A stretch of DNA of 64,000 bases from Streptomyces olivochromogenes (GCF_001514115.1 NZ_KQ948465.1:205562-269561); one strand, 5' to 3'; positions 7,654 to 16,917 are shown, counted from the first letter of the stretch. Made by a program: numbers and translations. Notes: a model not told the origin generated them from the sequence alone.

Positions 7654-10422
7654 GTGACCGCCGAGCTCTACCGTGACCCTTGGGGGATCCCCCACCTGCG
7701 CGCCACCGACGCCCGCGCCCTCGCCCGCGCCCAGGGCCGGGTCACCGCCCTCGACCGTGCCTGGCAACTGGAGGTCGAACGGCACCGCGCGCAGGGCACC
7801 TCCGCCGCGTTCCTCGGCGCCGAGGCCGTCGGCTGGGACCGGTTCGCACGCCGGGCCCGGCTCGACGAGACCGCGAGACGTTGCTTCGCGGCGCTGGAGA
7901 GACGGGATCCGGAGACCGCCGACTGGGTCGTCGCGTACGTCGACGGGGTCAACGAGGGGCTGACCGAAGGCGCCCGGCGCACACCGGAGTTCGCGGAGAC
8001 CGGACTCGCCCCGGGGCGCTGGGAGCCCTGGACACCGCTCGGCGTCTGGCTCGGCGCGCACATCCTCTTCGCCGGTTTCCCCGCCAAGCTGTGGAGGGAG
8101 GAGGTCGTCCGCCGGATCGGACCGGAGGCCGTGGACCTCTTCGCCGCCGACGGCCCCGGCACCTCCGGCAGCAACGGCTGGCTCGTCACGGGCGAGCGGA
8201 CCGGCACCGGGCAGCCGGTCATCGCGGGCGACCCCCACCGCTTCATCGAGGACCCCGGCGTCTACCAGCAGATCCACCTCTCCTGCCCCGAGTTCGACGT
8301 CGTCGGCCTCGCCGTCCCCGGCGTCCCGGGCATCGCCCACTTCGCCCACACCGGCACGGTCGCCTGGGCCATCACCAACGCGATGGCCGACTACCAGGAC
8401 CTGTACCGGGAACGACTGCGACGCGTCCGACCCCAGGGACCGGAAGGACCGGAGCGATCGGAGGGCCCGGAGGGCTCGGAGGGATGGGAGGCGCTCGACC
8501 CCGACGGGGAGTGGCGGGCCGTCGCCCGGCACGTGGAGACGGTCGAGGTGGCGGGCGGTGAACCGGTCGAGGTCGAGGTCGTCGAAACCCCGCGCGGACC
8601 GGTCGTCATCGGGGGAGCGGAGCAGACCGAGGGCGTCGAAGCCATCAGCCTCCGCTACCCGCCCCGCGTCACCGAAGACCTCGGCTTCAGCGCGCTCCTC
8701 CCGCTGCTCCGGGCCCGCGAAGTCGCCGACGTCGACCGGGCGTTCGACCACTGGGCCGAGCCCGTGAACGTCGTCCAGGCCGCCGACACCGAGGGCGGCG
8801 TACTGCACCGGGTCGCCGGCCGGGTCCCGCTCCGCGGCGCGGACAACCGCACCCGGATCGTCGCCGCCTGGGAGCCCGGGCACGAATGGCGCGGCTGGCA
8901 CGAGATGCCGTACGGGACGGTCGAGGACGGCGTCGCCGTGATGGCGAACCAGCGCGGCCCCGCCGGCCCGCTGGGTGTCGAGTTCGCCCCGTTCCACCGG
9001 GCCGCCCGGATCCGGCAGCTCCTCGACGAGCGGCCGAAGTGGTCGGCCCGGGACATGGCGGACATCCACATGGACACCCATCTCGCCTCCGCCGCGCCCC
9101 TGATGGACCACCTCGCCGCTCTCGACGGCCTCAGCATCGAGGCGACCGCCCTGCGCGACCGGCTGCTCGGCTGGGACCGCCGGATGACGGCCGACAGCAT
9201 GGCGGCGGCCGCCTACTCCGCGGTGCGCGGCGCGGTCGTACGGCGGCTCGCCGCGCACCCCGCCTTCGCCGCGCTGGCCGACCCGCCCGCGTACCCCGAG
9301 GTCTTCCGCCCCTGGCTCGCCCTCCTCCCCCGTGTCGCCTTCGCCCTCGAACACCTGCTGAAGGCCGAGGAGTTGTACGGCATCGACCGCGCCGCCCTCG
9401 TCCGCGAGGCCGTCGAGGAGGCGGCCGCGCAACCGCTCGGCGTCTGGGGCGACACCCACCGGCTCGCGCCCTGGCGCGCGCTGGCGACCACCTCGTACGA
9501 CGAACCGGGTCTCTCCGGAGACCACGACTGCGTGCTGTGCACCTCGGCGGTCCCCGGCCTGACCGACCTGAGCGCGCGCGGCCCGGCGGCCCGTTATGTC
9601 TGGGACCTCGCCGACCGCGACCAGAGCCTCTGGGTGGTCCCCTTCGGTGCCTCGGGCGTTCCGGGCTCCGTCCACCACCGCGACCAACTCCCCTTGTGGC
9701 TCAGGGGAGAACTGGCCCCGGTCAGCACCGACTGGAGCCGGCTGACACCGGAGCGGGACACAGAGAAGGTTGACGACACCATGAGCAGTGAGCCGTACGC
9801 CGCCGACCGCGAGGCCGTGCACGAGCAGAAGCTCGACGGCTTCGGGACCGTGCGCGTCCTGCCCGTCGACCCGCACGCCGACCTGGACGTCATCCACCGC
9901 TGGGTGAGCGAGGAGCGTGCCGTGTTCTGGGGCATGAACGGGCTCACGAAACAGCAGGTGCTGGAGACGTACGTCCATCTTGACTCCCTCGACACCCACC
10001 ACGCCTTCCTCGCGGTCAAGGACGGCGAGCCCGCCGCGCTCTTCCAGACGTACGAGCCCGAGGCCGACCGGGTCAGCGAGTGCTACGCCGTCGAACCCGG
10101 CGACATCGGCGTCCACCTGCTGATCGGCCCCGCGGGGGCCGGAGGCGGCCGGCCGGGCTGGTCGTCCGCGCTGCTGACCGCGTTCACCAGGTACGTGCTG
10201 ATCGGCCTCGACCGGCAGCGGGTCGTGGTCGAACCCGACGCGCGCAACGAGAAGGCGATCGCGCGTCTGGTCCGGCAGGGCTTCGTACCCGGCCCGGAGA
10301 TCGTGCTTCCCGAAATCGACCTTCCCGGGGTCTACTTGCTCGAGAAGCGGGCCCGGCTGGCCTTCCTGACGCGGGAGGCGACCCTCCCAGGGGCTTCGTC
10401 GGCGGGTTCCCCGGTGGGCTGA
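7654..10422 (+). CDS. penicillin-acylase-family Ntn hydrolase fused to siderophore-type GNAT acyltransferase
   Basis: 922 residues in one uninterrupted frame. Residues 1 to about 690 are a penicillin acylase-type Ntn hydrolase: it opens with LYRDPWGIPHLRA and has the cleavage and nucleophile motif GTSGSNGWLV, with predicted catalytic Ser173. There is no signal peptide, unlike classical penicillin acylases, so it is probably cytosolic. Residues ~710-922 are a GNAT of the IucB/AlcB siderophore-acylation type (IHRWVSEERAVFWGMNG...VVEPDARNEKAIARLVRQGF). A GTG with GGGGATGG upstream starts the frame; an internal ATG at 9781 (Met710) with GAAGG upstream could also give free GNAT. The iron box at 7617-7635 places it under iron control with the divergent ferric-siderophore reductase. 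Likely substrate: an amide or hydroxamate of a siderophore; this is inference. Confidence 0.85.
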   Translation: MTAELYRDPWGIPHLRATDARALARAQGRVTALDRAWQLEVERHRAQGTSAAFLGAEAVGWDRFARRARLDETARRCFAALERRDPETADWVVAYVDGVNEGLTEGARRTPEFAETGLAPGRWEPWTPLGVWLGAHILFAGFPAKLWREEVVRRIGPEAVDLFAADGPGTSGSNGWLVTGERTGTGQPVIAGDPHRFIEDPGVYQQIHLSCPEFDVVGLAVPGVPGIAHFAHTGTVAWAITNAMADYQDLYRERLRRVRPQGPEGPERSEGPEGSEGWEALDPDGEWRAVARHVETVEVAGGEPVEVEVVETPRGPVVIGGAEQTEGVEAISLRYPPRVTEDLGFSALLPLLRAREVADVDRAFDHWAEPVNVVQAADTEGGVLHRVAGRVPLRGADNRTRIVAAWEPGHEWRGWHEMPYGTVEDGVAVMANQRGPAGPLGVEFAPFHRAARIRQLLDERPKWSARDMADIHMDTHLASAAPLMDHLAALDGLSIEATALRDRLLGWDRRMTADSMAAAAYSAVRGAVVRRLAAHPAFAALADPPAYPEVFRPWLALLPRVAFALEHLLKAEELYGIDRAALVREAVEEAAAQPLGVWGDTHRLAPWRALATTSYDEPGLSGDHDCVLCTSAVPGLTDLSARGPAARYVWDLADRDQSLWVVPFGASGVPGSVHHRDQLPLWLRGELAPVSTDWSRLTPERDTEKVDDTMSSEPYAADREAVHEQKLDGFGTVRVLPVDPHADLDVIHRWVSEERAVFWGMNGLTKQQVLETYVHLDSLDTHHAFLAVKDGEPAALFQTYEPEADRVSECYAVEPGDIGVHLLIGPAGAGGGRPGWSSALLTAFTRYVLIGLDRQRVVVEPDARNEKAIARLVRQGFVPGPEIVLPEIDLPGVYLLEKRARLAFLTREATLPGASSAGSPVG

Positions 10423-10490
10423 TCGGTGGGCTGATCGGTGGTTTCCCCGCCGGGGAGTGAGCACGGCGCCGGATTCGTCCGTACGTATCC

Positions 10491-12512
10491 GTGACTCTGG
10501 AAGTGCGGACCGGGCGGACCGGAATGCGCAGACCGCAGGGACGACGGAGACGACGGAGACGGCGTGTGAGCGGACGTGGAGGCGGACAGCGGGAGCGACG
10601 GCGGATCGCCCGGGGGCTGGCGCTGCTGGGCACGGTGCTGGTCCTGGTGCTGTTCGGCGGTGTCGGCGGCGCGTCCGCCCACGCCGCGCTGACCGGCACC
10701 GATCCGCAGGACGGCAGCGTGCTGAAGACGGCGCCCACCGAGGTGACGCTGTCCTTCAGCGAGTCCATCGGGCTCCTCGACGACTCCTTCCGCGTGCTCG
10801 ACCCGGACAACCGACGCGTGCACACCGGCGATCCGGGGCACGCGGGCGACCGTTCCGACACCGCCCGTGTGACCCTGCCGAAGGGCCTGGGCACCGGCAC
10901 CTTCACGGTGGCCTGGCGGGTCGTCTCGGCCGACAGCCACCCGATCTCCGGTGCCTTCACCTTCTCCATCGGCAAACCCTCCGCGACCGCCCCACCCGTT
11001 CCCGTGAACCCCTCCGGGAACACCGTCGCGGGCACGCTCTACGACGCCGCCCGCTACTTGGCGTACGGCGGTCTGGCCCTCCTCATCGGCACGGCCACCT
11101 TCGTCCTGGTCTGCGGGTTCCCGGGCCCGGTGCGGCGACTGCTCCTCACCGGCTGGTGGATCCTGGCCGGGTCCACCGTCGCGCTGCTGCTCCTGCGCGG
11201 ACCCTACGAGCGCGGCAGCGGACCGGCGGACGCCTTCGATCCGTTCGTCCTCAACGAGACCCTGACCAGCAGGCCGGGACTGGCCCTGCTGGCGCGGCTG
11301 GTGCTGCTCGCGGCGGCGGTGTTCTATCCGGTACGCGAGCAGGCGCGGGGCCGGCTCGTCCTCGCGCTCGGCGGGCTGCTCACCGTCTCCCTCGCCGTCA
11401 CCTGGGCCGTCGCCGAGCACGCGTCCGCCGGGATCCAGGTCCCCGTGGCGATGGTCTCCTCCGTACTGCACCTGCTGTCGATGGCGGTCTGGCTGGGCGG
11501 CCTCGCGGCCCTGCTCACCGCGCTGTACCGGTCGGCCGAGCCGCTCCCCGCGGCCGTCGTCAACCGCTTCTCCCGCCTCGCCCTCGCCTCGGTCACCGTC
11601 CTGGTCGTCACCGGCGTCTACCAGTCCTGGCGCGGCCTCGGCTCCTGGGACGCGCTGACCTCCACCTCGTACGGCCGGCTCCTCCTCGCCAAGCTGGTGG
11701 CGGTGCTGGTGCTGCTGGCGGGGGCGGGGGCCTCGCGGCGCTGGACCGGGCGGCTGACGCTCGCGGCGGAGGAGACACGGACAGCGGCTGCGGTGCTGGC
11801 GGAGGAGCGGGTGCCGCAGACGGTGGGGGCCTCGGCCGCCCCCACCGACGTACGGGTCGGGAGGGCGGACGGTCCGTCGGACGGCGGCCCTTCCGACGAC
11901 AGCCCCTCCGACGACGGTGCATCGGACGACGGCGTACCGGATCCGGATCACGAGCCCTCGGGCAAGGCTTCCGACAAGAGCTCGGGCAAGATCTCCGGCA
12001 AGGCCTCCGACGAGACCGACCGGTACCGGCGGGCGTTGCGCCGTTCGGTGCTGGTCGAGGTCGTCGTCGGCATCGTCGTGCTGGTGATCACCACCCTGCT
12101 CACCGGTACCCAGCCGGGCCGCGCGGCCACCGAGGCCGCGGCCGCCTCCGCCACCGCGGCCGCCGGTGAGACCACGGCCTCGACGACGACGATCCCGTTC
12201 GACGTCGGCGCGAAGGGTGGACACGGCAAGGTGCAGATCGAACTGACACCGAGCCGGGTGGGCGAGAACTCCGTGCAGGCCGTGATCTACGGCCCCGACG
12301 GCGGCTTCGCCACCGTGCCCGAACTACGCCTCACCTTCACCCTGGAGTCCCAGCAGATCGGCCCGATCGATGCCGAGCTGTCGGACAAGGGCGGCTACTG
12401 GGCCGCGGACGGCGTCACCCTGCCGGTGGCCGGCACCTGGACCATGAAGGTCACCGTCCGCACCACCGACATCGACCAGGTCACGGTGTCGAAGACCGTG
12501 AAGATCAGCTGA
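10491..12512 (+). CDS. CopC-CopD fusion copper resistance/transport protein
   Basis: 673 residues. After an Arg-rich start and a signal segment, the CopC domain begins at the mature HAALTGTDPQDGSVLKTAP and includes the second copper-site histidine in VVSADSHPISGAF. CopD follows with about eight membrane helices. A Ser/Asp/Gly/Lys-rich insert (GPSDDSPSDDGASDDG, SGKASDKSSGKISGK) interrupts the membrane part, and a C-terminal extracytoplasmic domain resembles YtkA (VQIELTPSRVGENSVQAVIYGP). Role: periplasm-side copper binding and uptake or tolerance. Starts 69 nt after the fusion gene and may be co-transcribed; start choice among early codons is uncertain. Confidence 0.88.
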   Translation: MTLEVRTGRTGMRRPQGRRRRRRRRVSGRGGGQRERRRIARGLALLGTVLVLVLFGGVGGASAHAALTGTDPQDGSVLKTAPTEVTLSFSESIGLLDDSFRVLDPDNRRVHTGDPGHAGDRSDTARVTLPKGLGTGTFTVAWRVVSADSHPISGAFTFSIGKPSATAPPVPVNPSGNTVAGTLYDAARYLAYGGLALLIGTATFVLVCGFPGPVRRLLLTGWWILAGSTVALLLLRGPYERGSGPADAFDPFVLNETLTSRPGLALLARLVLLAAAVFYPVREQARGRLVLALGGLLTVSLAVTWAVAEHASAGIQVPVAMVSSVLHLLSMAVWLGGLAALLTALYRSAEPLPAAVVNRFSRLALASVTVLVVTGVYQSWRGLGSWDALTSTSYGRLLLAKLVAVLVLLAGAGASRRWTGRLTLAAEETRTAAAVLAEERVPQTVGASAAPTDVRVGRADGPSDGGPSDDSPSDDGASDDGVPDPDHEPSGKASDKSSGKISGKASDETDRYRRALRRSVLVEVVVGIVVLVITTLLTGTQPGRAATEAAAASATAAAGETTASTTTIPFDVGAKGGHGKVQIELTPSRVGENSVQAVIYGPDGGFATVPELRLTFTLESQQIGPIDAELSDKGGYWAADGVTLPVAGTWTMKVTVRTTDIDQVTVSKTVKIS

Positions 12513-12542
12513 CGGGACCGCTGACGTGACCACCGCGTCGGC

Positions 12543-13646
12543 TCACGGGGTCTGCTTCATGCCGTCGACGACGGCCCGGGTGATGATGGCGTTGGTGAAG
12601 GTCACCGTGCCGGGCTTGATCAGAGCGTCCTCGCCGGTGCTCGCAGTGACCTTGACCGCGCGGTCGCCCAGGAAGACATGGGTCTTCTTGTCGAAGATCC
12701 ACTCTTCGCGTTCGCCGCTGGTCTCGTCCAGCCGGGCCACCGCGATCCCGTGCCGGCCCACCGCGTCCACCGCGTCGTTCACCACGACGACTCCGGGGAT
12801 CTTCGCGGCGGCCTTGAACAGGGCCGAGTACAGCTCCGCCGGCGGGTAGCTCTCGACGAGCAGGTCGCCGATGGTGGTGAACGCCTCCTGGTCGGGGGTG
12901 TTGCCCTGGCCCTTGGTCTCCTTGTAGATCTTGGCCAGGATCTTGTCGGGGTCGGTGGTCAGCTTGGCCAGGTAGTCGTACGTCGGGTGGTTCAGGCCGC
13001 CGACCGGGGTGTTGCCCTGTTCGTCGGGCAGGCTCAGGGTCTCGCCCTCGGAGCTGTCGTTGACGGCGGGGTCGATCAGCCAGCCCTTGGTGCCGTCGGA
13101 GGACATCCAGACCTGGCGGCGGTGCAGCGCGTGGCTGGCGAGGCTGCTCTTGTCGCCGACGGTCTTCACGAACGAGTCGGCCGACTTGGACTCTATGTAG
13201 ACGTACTGGCCGGGCTTGACGGCCGGGTGGCTTCCCCCGGTCTCGGCCGCCGCCAGTGAGATCTGGCCCAGCAACTGGGGGACGCCCTTGGCGGTCGCGG
13301 CACCGATGGGGGTGGTGAGGGCGGGTCCGGTGGCGACGCCGCCGTCCCTGACCCCGCCGCCGTCGTTCATCACCACTCCGGTGACGACCGTACCGGCCAG
13401 GGCGGCGGCCAGCACGGGCAGCGCGATCGCCGGACGCGGCAGCCGCAGCCGCCGGGTCCGCGCCGGGGCAACCGCCTCCGCGGCCGCCGTGCGCTCTTCC
13501 TGCTGGATCTGGTGAATCTGGGCCATCAGGCGCTCCTTGTGGAACTGGTGACGGCCCGCCGGGAGGTCGCGCGCCGTGCGGGACAGGAGTTGCTGGGCGC
13601 TCTCGTCCCGCTCGGCCGGACTCTGCCGGGGCGTGTTCGCGTTCAT
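12543..13646 (-). CDS. CU044_5270-family membrane-anchored protein, coupled to ECF sigma factor
   Basis: 367 residues: cytoplasmic N-terminus with QQLLSRTARDLPAGRHQFHKERLM, one membrane segment (AIALPVLAAALAGTVVTGVV), and a large extracytoplasmic domain. This family regularly follows an ECF sigma gene in actinobacteria and is thought to act as its anti-sigma or sensor. The ATG overlaps the sigma stop (ATGA at 13643-13646), and AGGAAGG precedes it within the sigma gene, so the two are translationally coupled. Trigger unknown. Confidence 0.85.
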   Translation of the reverse strand: MNANTPRQSPAERDESAQQLLSRTARDLPAGRHQFHKERLMAQIHQIQQEERTAAAEAVAPARTRRLRLPRPAIALPVLAAALAGTVVTGVVMNDGGGVRDGGVATGPALTTPIGAATAKGVPQLLGQISLAAAETGGSHPAVKPGQYVYIESKSADSFVKTVGDKSSLASHALHRRQVWMSSDGTKGWLIDPAVNDSSEGETLSLPDEQGNTPVGGLNHPTYDYLAKLTTDPDKILAKIYKETKGQGNTPDQEAFTTIGDLLVESYPPAELYSALFKAAAKIPGVVVVNDAVDAVGRHGIAVARLDETSGEREEWIFDKKTHVFLGDRAVKVTASTGEDALIKPGTVTFTNAIITRAVVDGMKQTP

Positions 13647-14299
13647 CGGTTTCCTTCCTGTGCGGGCCGGATCACTTGGGTGCGATCGCCTGTTATCTGT
13701 CGGGCGTCGCGGCTGCCTTCCCGTCTTTCGCGAACTTTTTTCGGCGGCGGTTCGGGTTCTCGGCGCGCCGGTCCGGGGTCGGTGAGGGTGCGCAGCTTCT
13801 TGCGGGCGCGGGAGAGCCGGGAGGCGACCGTGCCGACCGCAATCCCCAGCGCCTCGGCCGCGGCCTCGTAGTCCAGGCCCTCCCCCAGACAGAGCGCGAT
13901 GACCTCGCGCTCCGGGGGACGCAGCGTCGCGAGGGCGGTGAGGGCGGTCGCGAGGCGGCGCCGGTCGTCGACCTGCCCTGCCACGTCCTCGGCGTGGTCG
14001 GGCACCGACAGCTCGGCCGCGGCGGCGGCCTGGGCCGCCCGCCGGTAACGCCGGTTGCTGCGGTACTGGTTGCGCGCGGTGTTGGTGGCGATGCCCAGCA
14101 GCCAGGGCCGCAGCGAGCCGCCCTCGGGGTCGACCCGGTCGCGCAGCCGCCATGCCTCCAGGAAGGTCGCGGCCATCACGTCCTCGGCCGTCGACCAGTC
14201 GGCGGTCAGCCGGAAGGCATGGTTGTAGACCGCGCGCGCATAACTGTCGAAGAGCTCCGCGAAGGCGCTCGATTCCCCGGCCCGTACCCGGGTACGCAT
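13643..14299 (-). CDS. ECF RNA polymerase sigma factor
   Basis: About 218 residues. Sigma region 2 is seen in FAELFDSYARAVYNHAFR and WSTAEDVMAATFLEAWR; region 4 in LRPPEREVIALCLGEG and the DYEAAAEALGIAVGTVASRL helix-turn-helix. The basic C-terminal tail extends past sigma-4. ATG 14299 has AGGGG 11 nt upstream; GTG 14311 and GTG 14338 are in-frame alternatives. The downstream gene overlaps by 4 nt and encodes the probable membrane partner that holds this sigma factor inactive. Confidence 0.92.
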   Translation of the reverse strand: MRTRVRAGESSAFAELFDSYARAVYNHAFRLTADWSTAEDVMAATFLEAWRLRDRVDPEGGSLRPWLLGIATNTARNQYRSNRRYRRAAQAAAAAELSVPDHAEDVAGQVDDRRRLATALTALATLRPPEREVIALCLGEGLDYEAAAEALGIAVGTVASRLSRARKKLRTLTDPGPARREPEPPPKKVRERREGSRDARQITGDRTQVIRPAQEGNR

Positions 14300-14357
14300 A
14301 TCAATGCTCACCCCTATGAGCTGTCCGGCACCCGACACCGACTTCCCGTGACCTGCG

Positions 14358-15293
14358 TCACACCTCTCCGTGTGCGGTGGGGACCGGCGCGGCAGGGCGC
14401 GGGGCTCCGTGGAACACCTGCCGGGTGTGCCAGTCCCGGTGGTGTGCGGCGACGGGCGCGGTGCCCGGCTGGGGACCGGTCAGCGGACGGCCCGCCAGCG
14501 CGATGACATGGTCGCGGGCAGCCGGGCTCCGTCCGACGAAGCGCTGCGACACCAGGATGCGGTGCCCGTCCCCGATACCGAGGACGCCCTTGTCGAACAG
14601 CTTGTGGTGCAGGGAGCACAGGCACAGGCCGTTGTCGATGTCGTCCGGCCCGTCGAACGCCCACCAGCGCACATGCGCGGCCTCCAGCCCGACCGGCACC
14701 GCCCCGATCCGGCCGTCGTACCCGCAGAACGCGCACTGGTACTCGTACGCCGTCAGGACCAGCTCCCGCATCCGCCCGTCGCGCCGGCGCCGGTCCCGCG
14801 GCCCCGCGTCCGGCAGGTGCACCGACCCCTCCGGCTCCCACTCCCACTCCAGGCCCACGGCCTCGCACAGTTCGTCGTGGAGCGAGGGCGGGAAGTGCAG
14901 GTCGAGCAGGATCCGGGCCATCCGGCCGAGGAGCGCGGGCTCGCGTCGCAGCGCCGCCCGCAGCTCCGGTGCCAGCCGTCCCGCCGCGCCCGTCGACCGC
15001 AGTTCCCGCACCCCGCTGCCGGGGCTGCCGGGCCCGCGATCGGTCCGCACCTCCCACACCCCGTCGCCGACCAGGTGGTGGAAGGGGTACGCCGGTGTCG
15101 TCCGGTTGGCGGGACCGTACTCGGCCAGCAGCCGCTTCAGATCGTCCTCGACCGCGCTGTAGCGCAACTCGCCGTCGGCGTCCCGCTGGAACCGGCCGAG
15201 GGCGTAGAGGAGGAGAAGAGGCTTGTGCGGGGCGCGGACCCCGTTGCCGGTCCACTGCCTCAGCTTCGCCGCGCGCTCCAGCCAGTCCTCCAT
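14358..15293 (-). CDS. phosphorothioate-DNA-type HNH restriction endonuclease (type IV)
   Basis: 311 residues. Residues 1 to about 150 match the sulfur-binding-domain layout of ScoMcrA-like enzymes (LRQWTGNGVRAPHKPLLLLY, AYPFHHLVGDGVWEV). Residues 185-240 form an HNH nuclease: C187-x2-C190, AAH with H207, N221, and C226-x3-H230 as zinc and catalytic positions. Known relatives cut DNA carrying phosphorothioate or 5-methylcytosine modification and so bar foreign DNA. Start ATG 15293 is chosen because homology begins at EDWLERAAKLRQW; an upstream extension to 15428 is open but unlike the family. A TACGAT box lies 8 nt before it. Confidence 0.87.
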   Translation of the reverse strand: MEDWLERAAKLRQWTGNGVRAPHKPLLLLYALGRFQRDADGELRYSAVEDDLKRLLAEYGPANRTTPAYPFHHLVGDGVWEVRTDRGPGSPGSGVRELRSTGAAGRLAPELRAALRREPALLGRMARILLDLHFPPSLHDELCEAVGLEWEWEPEGSVHLPDAGPRDRRRRDGRMRELVLTAYEYQCAFCGYDGRIGAVPVGLEAAHVRWWAFDGPDDIDNGLCLCSLHHKLFDKGVLGIGDGHRILVSQRFVGRSPAARDHVIALAGRPLTGPQPGTAPVAAHHRDWHTRQVFHGAPRPAAPVPTAHGEV

Positions 15294-15471
15294 GACGGGT
15301 GATCGTACGGCTGCGGCCGGGTTGATCGGACCGGTGGCTTGACGGGGAGGGGCGGACGGGGTGCGGGGGAACTCCGGTGGCTGACAACTCGTTGCGCCCG
15401 TCGAGTTGTTGAGCCCGAAGACTTCCACCCCGCGGTCGCGGTGACCCTCTGACTCTCCGGGGCGGCGGGGC

Positions 15472-16074
15472 CTAGGCCCAGGCCAGGGCCCGGTGCGGCC
15501 GGTGTGCCGGGCTGTTCACCCGTACCGGTCCCGCGGCCCTGGTCCGTCCGCCGGCGAAGACGTAGAGGCGCAGGAGGAGGAAGCGTCCGATGCCGGCGAG
15601 ACCGGAGGCGCTGAGGTAGACGATCTGTTCGGTGAGCATGCTCGGGGAGGTCCGGAGGGTGTGCAGGATGAGGATGGCGACGGAGGTGACGGCGTAGGCG
15701 GCCGCGGCCGATCCCGCGGACTGCCACTGCTGGCGCCATCCGGCGTGCTTCCCGCTGCCGAAGGTGAAGCGTGCGTGCAGCTCGGTGCAGAGGATGGTCG
15801 ACGCGACGGTGATGACCGCGTTGGCCATTGCCCAGGGCATCAGTCCGGCGACGAGGGGGACGGCGAAGCTGGAGAGGACGCCGATGCCGCCGCCGCAGAG
15901 CACGAACCGGGCGAAGGAGGCGAGCGGACCGGGGGCGGCCGCGGTCGCCGGTATCCGGCGGGAGCCGTGGGTGCCGGTCCCGGCCGGCTCCGCACCCCGC
16001 ACCGCGGACTCCGTCTCCGTGCCCATCTTCGTGCCCGTCTCCGTCTCCGGCTTCGACGAGAGCAACGCGTTCAT
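15472..16074 (-). CDS. GtrA-like membrane protein
   Basis: About 200 residues with four membrane helices (FARFVLCGGGIGVLSSFAVPL, ANAVITVASTILCTELHARFTF, AAAAYAVTSVAILILHTL, GLAGIGRFLLLRLYVF), the GtrA/DPMS-like fold that flips or transports lipid-linked sugars. The ELHARFTFGS motif between helices is typical. GGAAGGAAA lies upstream of ATG 16074. No adjacent glycosyltransferase, so the sugar substrate is unclear. Confidence 0.85.
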   Translation of the reverse strand: MNALLSSKPETETGTKMGTETESAVRGAEPAGTGTHGSRRIPATAAAPGPLASFARFVLCGGGIGVLSSFAVPLVAGLMPWAMANAVITVASTILCTELHARFTFGSGKHAGWRQQWQSAGSAAAAYAVTSVAILILHTLRTSPSMLTEQIVYLSASGLAGIGRFLLLRLYVFAGGRTRAAGPVRVNSPAHRPHRALAWA

Positions 16075-16174
16075 GGGCTTTCCTTCCGGACGGCGGAGCT
16101 GTGAACCTCTGGGACCAGCTGGGTTCAACGATGCCGTCGTCCGTGCGCCGAAACGATGAGGTGCACTCCCGAAC

Positions 16175-16200
16175 CGGGGGTGTAGCTAGCTGCACCCCCG
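16175..16200. terminator. hairpin downstream of the 16.2-16.9 kb gene
   Basis: CGGGGGTG and CACCCCCG pair across a 10-nt AGCTAGCT-containing loop, 22 nt past the stop of the minus-strand gene. Probably a terminator; an operator for the GtrA-like gene is the alternative. Confidence 0.55.
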
Positions 16201-16221
16201 CCCCGGGGGAAAGCGGGATGC

Positions 16222-16917
16222 TCAGAAGGGGGAACCGTCCGGGTGGGTGGGTGAACGGTCGGCGCCCTTCAGCAAGTTGACGACGCGCTCATGGACATCG
16301 CCGACCCGGTCCACCACCCGCACCCGCACGTACACGCTCTCCAGCTCGCGCATGGCCTTCTCGGTGAACCAGCCCAGAAACAGCTGCCCCTGCCCCTGCC
16401 CGGGGATGGGGTATCCGCGTCCGACAAGGTTCAGCTGGAAGTCCTGGCGCTCCGTCAGCGCACGGCTCGCGATCGCCGCTGTCGCCTCCGGCTGGCTCGT
16501 CCACTCCGAGGAGTCGACGGCGCCGGCGGCGCGTCCCGCGGAGGTGTACTCGATCCAGTAACCGGTGTCCGCGATGATCGCCACCTCCTGCCCGCCGTTG
16601 AGGAGCTTGCACATCCAGGCCAGCCGCTCGTTCGGAGCCGTGTTCGCGACGACGCGGCCCCCGTATCCGATGGCAGGCCGCACCGTCCGCGCGTACTGCG
16701 CCCGGGCCAGCGCGGCTCCTCCCGTACCGAGCACCGCCGTGACGGCGCTCTGTATGTCCAGCAGTTTGAGCTTCCAGGGCCAGTCATGGGTCAGCCGTGC
16801 CGACAGGTTCTCCCTGAACAGGCTGTAGCCGAGCAGCAGGACCGCCACGCCCACCAGCACGACCAGCAGCCGTGAGAACAGCCCACTCCGGTGGATCACA
16901 CGCTGCGCCGACTCCAT
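16222..16917 (-). CDS. hypothetical membrane-anchored protein
   Basis: About 231 residues. One N-terminal membrane helix (LLVVLVGVAVLLLGYSLF), then a short link and possibly a second weak hydrophobic stretch (QSAVTAVLGTGGAALARAQY), followed by a soluble domain rich in beta-type sequence (VAIIADTGYWIEY, LFLGWFTEKAMRELESVYVRVRVVDRVGDVHERVV). No family recognised. GTG 16932 is an alternative start. No operon partner is obvious; a hairpin follows the stop. Confidence 0.7.
   Translation of the reverse strand: MESAQRVIHRSGLFSRLLVVLVGVAVLLLGYSLFRENLSARLTHDWPWKLKLLDIQSAVTAVLGTGGAALARAQYARTVRPAIGYGGRVVANTAPNERLAWMCKLLNGGQEVAIIADTGYWIEYTSAGRAAGAVDSSEWTSQPEATAAIASRALTERQDFQLNLVGRGYPIPGQGQGQLFLGWFTEKAMRELESVYVRVRVVDRVGDVHERVVNLLKGADRSPTHPDGSPF

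Noticed and set aside
8400..8490. Insertion or frameshift in the acylase part (repetitive ggaccggaaggaccgg)
   Set aside because: Frame stays open and domains continue on both sides; it is a low-complexity loop.
7627..10464. 945-aa open frame opposite the acylase-GNAT gene
   Set aside because: Shadow frame: Arg/Gly/Val-rich without domains, while the plus strand has clear catalytic motifs.
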